Source: Vitreoscilla sp. (GTDB lineage: Bacteria; Pseudomonadota; Gammaproteobacteria; Burkholderiales; Burkholderiaceae). Taken from it: a stretch of DNA of 5,733 nucleotides. Under the pieces are notes generated by a model. It did no database searches, had not been told where the DNA came from, and saw only the letters and a program-made list of their open reading frames with translations. Shown here one piece after another: positions 1 through 4,469 of the stretch. The translations under genes were made by a program, and so were the position numbers. Numbering within the stretch: position 1 is the stretch's first letter; each line of letters opens with the position of its first letter. The stretch is from NCBI GenBank assembly GCA_014378125.1, contig JACMOG010000391.1, positions 1-5,733 of the forward strand, given 5' to 3'.

Positions 1-1
1 C

Positions 2-256
2 CTGTTCGTGCCCACCACGCGCGACTACCAACTGGGCGACGACATCTACCTGCTGCTCACGCTGCCGGGCGATCCGCAGCGCTACCCGGTGGCCGGCAAG
101 GTGGGCTGGCTCACCCCCGCCAACGCGCCGGGCGGGCGCACGCAGGGCGTGGGCGTGCGCTTTCCGGTGGACGAGAAGACGCGGCGGTTGAAGATGCGGA
201 ACGAGGAAGTGCTGGGCACGTCCTTTTCGTCGTCCAAGCCGACGCAGACAATCTAA
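2..256 (+). CDS. pilZ: PilZ-family type IV pilus regulator, 3' part (5' end outside window)
   Basis: This is the C-terminal 84 residues of a PilZ-domain protein whose start lies left of the window; the reading frame is open from base 2. It shows the PilZ beta-barrel pattern: FVPTTRDYQLGDDIYLLLTLPGD, then PVAGKVGWLTP, then GVGVRFP. The last residues, SSKPTQTI, resemble the SDKPTHTM-like tail of the small type IV pilus protein PilZ of Pseudomonas and Xanthomonas. In that family the protein is cytoplasmic, about 115-120 aa, needed for pilus assembly, and in Xanthomonas works through the ATPase PilB and the c-di-GMP receptor FimX without itself binding c-di-GMP well. The arginine-rich c-di-GMP motif would lie upstream, so it cannot be judged here. 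The downstream TatD-family gene supports the assignment, since holB-pilZ-TatD order is common in gammaproteobacteria. The stretch before the tail (DEKTRRLKMRNEEVLG) is more basic than I expect for this family. Confidence 0.85.
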   Translation: MFVPTTRDYQLGDDIYLLLTLPGDPQRYPVAGKVGWLTPANAPGGRTQGVGVRFPVDEKTRRLKMRNEEVLGTSFSSSKPTQTI

Positions 257-266
257 CGGCTTTGGT

Positions 267-340
267 GCCTGGTCTTGCGTTTTGCGCGCAATGACGTCGG
301 CGATAGCCAAGACGTCATTGCGCTAAAGGCGAGACCTGGC
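267..340. repeat. 74-nt imperfect inverted repeat (REP-like hairpin) between pilZ and the TatD-family gene
   Basis: Bases 286-298 (GCGCAATGACGTC) are the exact reverse complement of bases 311-323. Pairing continues outward: 280-282 with 325-327, 271-278 with 329-336 (one G-U), and 267-269 with 338-340. The breaks are mismatches at 270/337, 279/328 and 283/324 and a 2-nt bulge at 284-285. The 12-nt loop contains a further GGC-GATA-GCC pairing. There is no T-run after either arm, so it is not a standard intrinsic terminator. It fills most of the 97-nt gap between two genes that probably share a transcript, where it could stabilise or process the mRNA. It shares the string TGCGCGCA followed by ATGAC with the inverted repeat at the right window edge, which suggests an interspersed palindromic repeat family. 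The pairing is seen directly; the family assignment is inference. Confidence 0.8.
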
Positions 341-353
341 AACAACACTTCAG

Positions 354-1154
354 ATGTACGTCGACTCCCACTGCCACCTGGCATTCCCCGAACTCAACGA
401 CCGCCTGGACGCCATCCTCGCCGACATGCGCGCGGCCGACGTCGGCGGCGCGTTGTGCATCTGCACCGCGATGGACGAGTTCGAGTCGGTGCACGCGCTG
501 GCCGCAGCCCACGACAACCTCTGGGCCAGCGTGGGCGTGCATCCCGACACCGAGGCCATGGGCGAGCCCGACGTCGAGTGGCTGTGCGAGCGCGCCGCCC
601 GCCCCCGCGTGATCGCCATCGGCGAGACGGGCCTCGACTACTTCCGCCTCGAAGGTCGCAGCATCGCCGACATGGAGTGGCAGCGCGATCGGTTTCGCGT
701 GCACATCCGCGCCGGCCGGCGCATGGACCTGCCGCTGGTGATCCACACGCGCCAGGCCAGCGACGACACGCTTCGCGTCCTGCGCGAGGAAGGCGCGGGC
801 GCCGGCCCCGCCCCGCGTGGCGTGTTCCATTGCTTCACCGAGTCGATGGACGTCGCGCGCGCCGCGCTCGACCTCGGCTTCCATATCTCGTTCTCCGGCA
901 TCCTCACCTTCAAGACCGCGGCCGAGCTGCGCGAGGTGGCGCGCTACGTGCCGCTCGATCGCTGCCTGATCGAGACCGACAGCCCCTACCTGGCGCCGGT
1001 GCCCCATCGCGGCAAGACCAACATGCCGGCCTGGGTGCCGCACGTGGCGCACCTCATCGCGGAGCTTAAAGGGCTTCCGGCCAAGGACGTGGCCGACGCG
1101 ACCCGCGACAACTTCGAGCAACTATTCCGTGTGACAGTCCCCGAGCCGGCCTGA
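354..1154 (+). CDS. TatD-family metal-dependent hydrolase (YcfH-like DNase)
   Basis: This is a complete 266-aa cytoplasmic TIM-barrel hydrolase of the TatD family, which cleaves DNA or RNA (3'-5' exonuclease or related phosphoesterase activity) using two metal ions. The metal ligands are all visible: HxH at H6 and H8 (DSHCHL), E91 in AIGETGLDY, H131 in LVIHTR, H159 in FHCF and D209 in ETDSPYLAP. H63 lies in the conserved GVHP. Length matches the usual 255-270 aa. The ATG at 354 is chosen because the HxH motif normally sits within the first ten residues; the ribosome binding site is weak. Position directly after pilZ matches the holB-(pilZ)-ycfH arrangement, so the orthologue is more likely YcfH than E. 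coli TatD, but the exact physiological substrate cannot be read from sequence. A hydrophilic insert, EEGAGAGPAPRG (145-156), precedes H159. Confidence 0.95.
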   Translation: MYVDSHCHLAFPELNDRLDAILADMRAADVGGALCICTAMDEFESVHALAAAHDNLWASVGVHPDTEAMGEPDVEWLCERAARPRVIAIGETGLDYFRLEGRSIADMEWQRDRFRVHIRAGRRMDLPLVIHTRQASDDTLRVLREEGAGAGPAPRGVFHCFTESMDVARAALDLGFHISFSGILTFKTAAELREVARYVPLDRCLIETDSPYLAPVPHRGKTNMPAWVPHVAHLIAELKGLPAKDVADATRDNFEQLFRVTVPEPA

Positions 1155-1199
1155 GCCAGCCCCGACGACGTCGTCGCGCACCTCTCCGAGACTTCCACC

Positions 1200-1850
1200 A
1201 TGCCCATCCGCTTCCGCCTCCTCGCCGCCGGCGCGTCCATCGCGCTGTCCGCCTGCACGGCCTTCGCCAGCACGTACGACAGCGTCGACTTCTTCCGCGC
1301 CATCAATGTCGACAACGGCGACGCCGTCACCCGCATGCTCGCGGCCGGCCTCGACCCCAACCAGCTCGACACGCACGGCCAGCCCGCGCTGATGGTGGCG
1401 CTGCAGGGCGAGCCGCTGAAGGCGGCCAAGGCGTTGTGGGACGCCAAGGGCATCCAGATCGACGTGCGCAACCACGCCGGCGAGACGCCGCTGATGATGG
1501 CCGCGCTCAAGGCCGGGGTCCACGCCGCCACCGCGCTGGTGGCGCACGGCGCCGCGGTGCAGAAGGAGGGCTGGTCGCCGCTGCACTACGCCGCCACGGG
1601 CGGCAGTGGGGTCATCGTGAGGCTGCTGCTGGCCAAGGGGGCGGTGCTGGAAGCCCGCTCGCCCAACGGCTCGACGCCGCTGATGATGGCGGCCCGCTAC
1701 GGCAACGAGGAGGCCGTCGACGCGTTGCTGGCCGCCGGCGGCGACCGCACGCTGAAGAACGACCTGGGCATGGACGCCTCGGCATTCGCGGCGAGCGCCG
1801 GTCGCGAGAAGCTCGCGGCACGGCTGAAGGCGGGCGTGGCGGCGAAGTAG
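1200..1850 (+). CDS. Exported ankyrin-repeat protein, possible lipoprotein
   Basis: The product is 216 aa with an N-terminal export signal followed by ankyrin repeats. The signal has a basic start (R4, R6), a hydrophobic core (7-16) and two competing processing sites: a lipobox LSAC at 16-19, and an AFA site (21-23) suitable for signal peptidase I. Ankyrin units are recognisable at about 59-92 (HGQPALMVAL), 93-123 (AGETPLMMAALKAG), 124-155 (GWSPLHYAATGG) and 156-188 (NGSTPLMMAARYG). A degenerate repeat lies before them from about 26 and a degenerate cap after them to 213. Ankyrin repeats bind protein partners, so a periplasmic or outer-membrane-attached adaptor is likely; the partner is unknown. 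The gene starts 45 nt after the hydrolase stop and probably belongs to the same operon. The Shine-Dalgarno is weak (CGAG about 9 nt before ATG). Secreted ankyrin proteins of this size are common in Burkholderiales and Xanthomonadales, and no defined pathway is implied. Confidence 0.88.
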   Translation: MPIRFRLLAAGASIALSACTAFASTYDSVDFFRAINVDNGDAVTRMLAAGLDPNQLDTHGQPALMVALQGEPLKAAKALWDAKGIQIDVRNHAGETPLMMAALKAGVHAATALVAHGAAVQKEGWSPLHYAATGGSGVIVRLLLAKGAVLEARSPNGSTPLMMAARYGNEEAVDALLAAGGDRTLKNDLGMDASAFAASAGREKLAARLKAGVAAK

Positions 1851-1862
1851 CCCCCCCGGGCG

Positions 1863-2411
1863 TCAGTGCTGCGTGTTCGCCCGCCATGAGGCCGCGTCGA
1901 CGCGATACGTCGTCAGCTCCTTGCCGTACCAGCGTTGCAGCCCCTGCGGCTGCATGCCCAGGCGCTCCATCACGCCCGACGACGCCTTGTTGTCCGGATC
2001 GCACACCGCCATCAGTTCATCGGCGTGCAGCGCGCCGAAGGCGTGGTCGGCCATCGCGGCGGCCGCCTCGGTGGCGTAGCCGCGACCCCAGTGGGCGCGG
2101 CCCAGGCGCCAGCCGATTTCCAACGGGCAGTCCAGGTCGGGCACCGGTGCGGCCTCGCGACGCAGGTTCTGCAGGATGCCCGCGCCCACGAAGACGCCGC
2201 TGTCGCGCTCAAAGAGCGCCCACCACGCGTAGCCCAGCGCGGTCCAACGCGCCTTCATGCGCTCGATGATCGCGCGCGACTCCTCGAGCGTCTCCGGCTT
2301 GCCCGACAGGTAGCGCATCACCTCCGGGTCGGAATTCATCGCGTTGAACGCCTCCAGGTGGACGTCGGACAGGGGTTCGAGGCGCAATCGGGCGGTGGTG
2401 AGGACGGTCAT
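1863..2411 (-). CDS. GNAT-family N-acetyltransferase (RimJ/RimL-like)
   Basis: With the start at 2411 the product is 182 aa, the usual size of the RimJ/RimL-like (Acetyltransf_3) branch of GNAT enzymes. These transfer an acetyl group from acetyl-CoA to an amino group on a protein N-terminus or small molecule. The N-terminus TARLRLEPLSDVHLEAF (6-22) is the standard beta1-alpha1 opening. The acetyl-CoA pyrophosphate loop (motif A) is visible as EIGWRLGRAHWGRGYATEA (98-116), and the C-terminal part DPDNKASSGVMERLGMQPQG (138-157) is the conserved N-x-x-S-x-x-x-x-E-x-x-G-M region. An in-frame ATG at 2447 would add 12 residues, but those (VHRSDPRALK) fall outside the family pattern and lack a ribosome site. 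The start at 2411 also lacks a clear Shine-Dalgarno. The gene converges on the ankyrin gene with 12 nt between the stops. Substrate unknown. Confidence 0.93.
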   Translation of the reverse strand: MTVLTTARLRLEPLSDVHLEAFNAMNSDPEVMRYLSGKPETLEESRAIIERMKARWTALGYAWWALFERDSGVFVGAGILQNLRREAAPVPDLDCPLEIGWRLGRAHWGRGYATEAAAAMADHAFGALHADELMAVCDPDNKASSGVMERLGMQPQGLQRWYGKELTTYRVDAASWRANTQH

Positions 2412-2418
2412 CTTTAGG

Positions 2419-2445
2419 GCTCGTGGATCGGATCGATGCACGAGC
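2419..2445 (-). promoter_or_regulatory. 7-bp dyad just upstream of the acetyltransferase start
   Basis: GCTCGTG at 2419-2425 is the exact reverse complement of CACGAGC at 2439-2445, with a 13-nt spacer that contains a GATCG direct repeat. In the acetyltransferase mRNA the 3' arm would end 7 nt before the ATG at 2411, exactly where a ribosome binding site should be. It could be a repressor operator or a hairpin that limits translation. The symmetry is seen directly; function is inference, and a 7-bp dyad can arise by chance. Confidence 0.35.
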
Positions 2446-2501
2446 ATACCGAACGGGGGACCGAGAACTCCTGGCGCGGCGTGGCGCGCCTCGATGCCTC
2501 G

Positions 2502-2521
2502 AAAAACCGGGGCTTCCCGGT
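2502..2521 (-). terminator. Orphan minus-strand intrinsic-terminator-like hairpin
   Basis: ACCGGG (2506-2511) and CCCGGT (2516-2521) form a perfect 6-bp stem with a 4-nt loop. Read on the minus strand the stem is followed directly by a short T-run (2505-2502, five T with the last stem base), the pattern of a Rho-independent terminator. No minus-strand gene lies immediately to its right; the nearest is the MarR gene beyond the small plus-strand gene. It would therefore stop antisense or long leader transcription towards the acetyltransferase. The stem is short and the T-run minimal. The rest of 2412-2704 holds no convincing gene; it also has a GGCGCG/CGCGCC hairpin at 2473-2490 and a repeated CTACAG (2614 and 2637). 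Confidence 0.4.
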
Positions 2522-2693
2522 GCGAGTTTCCCTGCAGCCGGCGGCCGGTTTCGGCACGGCGTCCCGACGCCCGTGTAGGAAGTTCGCCGACACGCGGTCT
2601 GGCGCCGGGCCGACTACAGATTCGAGGGGTCGGGTCCTACAGTTCATTCCATGGACAGCAGGCCGGTTCACGGTCTTCTCCACGAAACACCCC

Positions 2694-2697
2694 GGAG
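2694..2697 (+). promoter_or_regulatory. Ribosome binding site that fixes the start of the small protein
   Basis: GGAG lies 7 nt before the ATG at 2705. The in-frame upstream ATG at 2651 has no comparable purine-rich site, so translation most likely begins at 2705. Confidence 0.7.
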
Positions 2698-2704
2698 TAC
2701 TTTC

Positions 2705-2929
2705 ATGCACGCCACCGCCCTCGCCAATCCGTTCGTCATGATGACCGACCCGGAGACGATCCTGTTGGCCGTCGAACGCTCGGAGCGCCTGAACCGCCTG
2801 AGCCGCAAGGTCTACCGTCCGCTGGATCGCCCGCTGATCCCGAAGGTCGGCGCCAAGGACCTGTCGGCCTTCGACAACGAGATCGATTCCGAAGTCGAAG
2901 CCGTCGTCGTCGAAGCCGAACTGGCCTGA
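2705..2929 (+). CDS. Small conserved protein of unknown function, 74 aa
   Basis: The product is 74 aa, beginning MHATALANPF. It is soluble, with no signal peptide, membrane segment or cysteine. It has three parts: an N-terminal helix-prone segment with TDPETILLAVERSERLNRL (about 13-31), a basic/proline segment SRKVYRPLDRPLIPKVGAKD (about 32-51), and a strongly acidic tail (about 52-74) with D/E residues in nearly every third position and a VEA-VVVEAE repeat. From memory, proteins with the same ANPF-x-M-x-x-x-P-E-x-x-x-A-V-E-x-S-E-R-L-x-R-L...R-P-L-D-(R/K)-P-L-I-P pattern occur in Burkholderiales and Xanthomonadales as uncharacterised short ORFs. That is recall, not a search. The start at 2705 is supported by a GGAG site; an in-frame ATG at 2651 would add 18 residues. 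It stands alone: the acetyltransferase upstream diverges from it and the regulator downstream converges on it. Function unknown. Confidence 0.8.
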   Translation: MHATALANPFVMMTDPETILLAVERSERLNRLSRKVYRPLDRPLIPKVGAKDLSAFDNEIDSEVEAVVVEAELA

Positions 2930-3053
2930 TCAGCGAAACCGTTCGCCGCTGCCAGCCGCCATTCCGGCGGCGCGAATCGGCGTGTTGACGATGACTCGCC
3001 CACCACGGCCCGCGTGCGACCCGCGTGCAGCGCGACGCAATGCCTCGGTGCGC

Positions 3054-3560
3054 CTAGACCTGGTCGGACAACGGGATCGACGCGCCGGCCTCGTCGGCGG
3101 CGATGGCCACGATCAACTGGGCGAGATCGGCCTGCATCCGCGCCAGCGTGTCGGGCGGCAGCGACTTGAGCGCGTCGGGCAGCAGTCCCGCGAACGGGCC
3201 GGGCGCGTTCTTGAGCACCTTGGCCCCGGCGGGCAGCAGGTTCAGTTGCACCGCGCGGCGATCGGCGCCCTGCTTGACGGCCACCACCATCTCGCGGTCG
3301 ATGAGCGTGCGCACCAGGTTGCTGGCGGTGGACTGGTGGATGGACATCGCCTTGGCCAGCGCGCCCACGCCGATGCCCGGATGCTCGCGCACCACGCTCA
3401 GCGCCCAGACCTGCGCGCCGCCCATGCCGACCGTCTTCTCCACCTGCTGGAAGTGCGACTTGACGGCGTTGAACACCTGGCGGAACTGGCGCAGCACGGC
3501 GATGGAAACGTCGTTGCTGTCGACGCCGGCGTCGAGTGTGGGCTTGCTGCGAGGAACCAT
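3054..3560 (-). CDS. MarR-family winged-helix transcriptional regulator
   Basis: With the start at 3560 the product is 168 aa, normal for MarR-family dimeric DNA-binding regulators that often sense phenolics, oxidants or drugs. Helix 1 for dimerisation is around 16-42 (VSIAVLRQFRQVFNAVKSHFQQVE). The winged helix-turn-helix runs about 60-112: HPGIGVGALAKAMSIHQSTASNLVRTLIDREMVV, with recognition helix HQSTASNLVRTLIDRE (75-90). The wing VKQGADRRAVQLNLLPAG keeps the family D-x-R signature at D100-R102. A C-terminal helix (about 136-155) completes the dimer interface. The open frame extends upstream to 3686, but that part overlaps both terminators of the neighbouring gene and reads as non-protein (WCAGRFRERW), so M at 3560 is preferred. 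There is no Shine-Dalgarno, and a -10-like box sits right before the ATG. Ligand and target genes are unknown; the divergent promoter at 4310-4339 is one candidate target. Confidence 0.92.
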   Translation of the reverse strand: MVPRSKPTLDAGVDSNDVSIAVLRQFRQVFNAVKSHFQQVEKTVGMGGAQVWALSVVREHPGIGVGALAKAMSIHQSTASNLVRTLIDREMVVAVKQGADRRAVQLNLLPAGAKVLKNAPGPFAGLLPDALKSLPPDTLARMQADLAQLIVAIAADEAGASIPLSDQV

Positions 3561-3566
3561 GGGCGA

Positions 3567-3572
3567 ATGATA
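3567..3572 (-). promoter_or_regulatory. Candidate -10 box of the marR-type gene (possible leaderless mRNA)
   Basis: On the minus strand TATCAT (five of six to TATAAT) lies six bases before the ATG at 3560, so transcription would start at or next to the start codon. No Shine-Dalgarno is present, which fits a leaderless message. A -35 hexamer is not recognisable at 16-18 nt spacing, so the call is tentative. Confidence 0.35.
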
Positions 3573-3598
3573 AGTGGGGGTACGGGAAGCGCCCGCAC

Positions 3599-3627
3599 AA
3601 AAAAGCGGACGCCCCTGAAGGCGTCCG
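3599..3627 (-). terminator. Rho-independent terminator (distal of two) after the OmpA-type lipoprotein gene
   Basis: CGGACGCC (3606-3613) and GGCGTCCG (3620-3627) form a perfect 8-bp GC-rich stem with a 6-nt loop. On the minus strand it is followed, after one C, by six T (3604-3599). This is a classic intrinsic terminator, 72 nt beyond the lipoprotein stop. It also isolates the downstream MarR gene, which must have its own promoter. Confidence 0.88.
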
Positions 3628-3653
3628 AAGCTGAGATGAACCCAGCGCTCCCG

Positions 3654-3682
3654 AAAACGACCGGCGCACCACACGCCGGTCG
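3654..3682 (-). terminator. Rho-independent terminator (proximal of two) after the OmpA-type lipoprotein gene
   Basis: CGACCGGCG (3658-3666) and CGCCGGTCG (3674-3682) form a perfect 9-bp stem with a 7-nt loop, followed on the minus strand by four T (3657-3654). It sits 16 nt after the lipoprotein stop. The T-run is shorter than in the second hairpin, which probably acts as backup. Confidence 0.75.
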
Positions 3683-3698
3683 ACACACACTCAATGCA

Positions 3699-4271
3699 TC
3701 ACTTGGCCGGGTAGACGAAATCGGCGCGGCGGTTCTGCTGCCACGCGGCCTCGTCATGGCCCGTCGCCTTGGGCTTTTCCTTGCCGTAGCTCACGGCCTC
3801 GACCTGCGCGTCCTTGACGCCCAACAGGCCCAGCGCGCTCTTGACCGTCTGGGCGCGGCGCTCGCCGAGCGCCAGGTTGTATTCGCTGCCACCGCGTTCG
3901 TCGGTGTTGCCGATGATGGAGACGTGCACTTCCGGATGCTGCACCAGGTATTGGCCCTGCAACTCGACGACGGCCTTGTCCTGCGGACGGTACGCCGCGT
4001 TGTCGAATGGAAAATAGACGCTGCGCTGCTGCGAGACCGGGCTGTTCGGGTCGAGATACGCGGGCAGGGCGGTCGCCATCGACGGCGTGGCCGCGGGCGG
4101 CGGGGTGGCGACGCCTGCGTTGACCGGAATCTGCGCGGCCGTCGTCACGGGGGCGGGCGCGGGCGGCGCCACGGGCGTGCTGGCGCAGGCGGCGAGGGCC
4201 AGCGCGGCGGCGGCGGGCCCGGCGGCGGTGGCGATGCGAGCGAAGACGGCGGTGAGGGCGGCGTTGGGCAT
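3699..4271 (-). CDS. OmpA/Pal-type peptidoglycan-associated outer-membrane lipoprotein
   Basis: The product is 190 aa. Residues 1-29 are a lipoprotein signal with lipobox LAAC ending at C29, followed by S31 and no +2 aspartate, so outer-membrane sorting is expected. Residues 30-80 are a low-complexity Ala/Pro/Thr linker. Residues 84-190 form an OmpA C-terminal domain: SVYFPFDNAAYRP, then the peptidoglycan-binding motif GNTDERGGSEYNLALGERRA (121-140), whose D and R contact diaminopimelate in the family, and QQNRRADFVYPAK at the end. This resembles Pal, which tethers the outer membrane to peptidoglycan. However tolB and ybgF/cpoB are not beside it, and it is followed by tandem terminators. It is therefore a stand-alone paralogue rather than the tol-pal gene, so no symbol is given. 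The start at 4271 lacks a Shine-Dalgarno. An in-frame ATG at 4328 is less likely because it would put polar and cysteine-containing residues before the signal. Confidence 0.92.
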   Translation of the reverse strand: MPNAALTAVFARIATAAGPAAAALALAACASTPVAPPAPAPVTTAAQIPVNAGVATPPPAATPSMATALPAYLDPNSPVSQQRSVYFPFDNAAYRPQDKAVVELQGQYLVQHPEVHVSIIGNTDERGGSEYNLALGERRAQTVKSALGLLGVKDAQVEAVSYGKEKPKATGHDEAAWQQNRRADFVYPAK

Positions 4272-4309
4272 GGAAGGCGGGCCGCAGGGCGGCGATTGGT
4301 GAAAACAGC

Positions 4310-4339
4310 TCGACCTTAGCAGATACATTTGTATAAATG
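4310..4339 (+). promoter_or_regulatory. Candidate divergent promoter with AT-rich quasi-palindromic operator
   Basis: Between the divergent lipoprotein and monooxygenase genes, bases 4326-4339 read CATTTGTATAAATG, with perfect 5-bp outer arms (CATTT/AAATG) around GTAT. It is an AT-rich island in a very GC-rich window. For the plus strand, TATAAA (4332-4337) is a good -10 with TCGACC (4310-4315) as -35 at 16-nt spacing, which puts a start near 4344 and gives a leader of about 125 nt. On the minus strand the same island reads TATACA (4335-4330), a -10 candidate for the lipoprotein gene with a poor -35. MarR-type repressors bind such AT-rich dyads, and a MarR gene lies 0.75 kb away; that link is inference. 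Confidence 0.5.
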
Positions 4340-4455
4340 CAGATAGGGTCTTGCAGGAGGCTGTCGATTCGCCTTCAAATCGCGGTCCGCCTGCAGGTCG
4401 GGTTCGGGTCTTGCCGACCGTCTCCGTCGCCGCTGTGCACGTTGGAGAGACTCGC

Positions 4456-4461
4456 GAAGGA
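4456..4461 (+). promoter_or_regulatory. Ribosome binding site favouring a GTG start for the monooxygenase
   Basis: GAAGGA lies 8 nt before GTG at 4470 but 17 nt before the in-frame ATG at 4479. The spacing favours GTG, which adds only three residues (MNR) before the ATG. Confidence 0.6.
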
Positions 4462-4469
4462 TTTGTTCC

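Noticed and set aside
275..1069. 264-codon plus-strand open frame overlapping the TatD-family gene in another frame.
   Set aside because: Arg/Pro-rich shadow; the overlapping frame has all the TatD metal ligands.
2614..2643. CTACAG direct repeats (23-bp period) with TACAGT as a -10 box for the small protein gene.
   Set aside because: Four of six to consensus and no -35 at proper spacing; too weak to call a promoter.
2414..2710. 98-codon minus-strand open frame ending next to the acetyltransferase start, a possible source for the orphan terminator at 2502-2521.
   Set aside because: No ribosome site or recognisable motif, it runs through the hairpin itself, and it is antisense to the small gene's start region.
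2894..2918. GTCGAAGCCG direct repeat (15-nt offset) at the end of the small gene.
   Set aside because: Explained by the encoded acidic VEA-type repeat; not an independent DNA element.
2955..2971. GCCGCC/GGCGGC hairpin 26 nt after the small protein stop as a terminator.
   Set aside because: Only 6 bp, followed by GC-rich sequence with no T-run on either strand.
2982..4319. 445-codon plus-strand open frame across the MarR and lipoprotein genes.
   Set aside because: Antisense to two genes with clear family motifs; Arg/Gly/His-rich product with no domain pattern, and it crosses both terminator hairpins.
4337..4469. ATG at 4337 as an upstream open frame or leader peptide for the monooxygenase.
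   Set aside because: It runs out of frame far into the monooxygenase gene, has no ribosome site, and would lie upstream of the inferred transcription start near 4344. The 9-bp GGGTCTTGC direct repeat (4346, 4406) and the GGTCGG/CCGACC dyad (4396-4419) in this leader do not form a recognised riboswitch.
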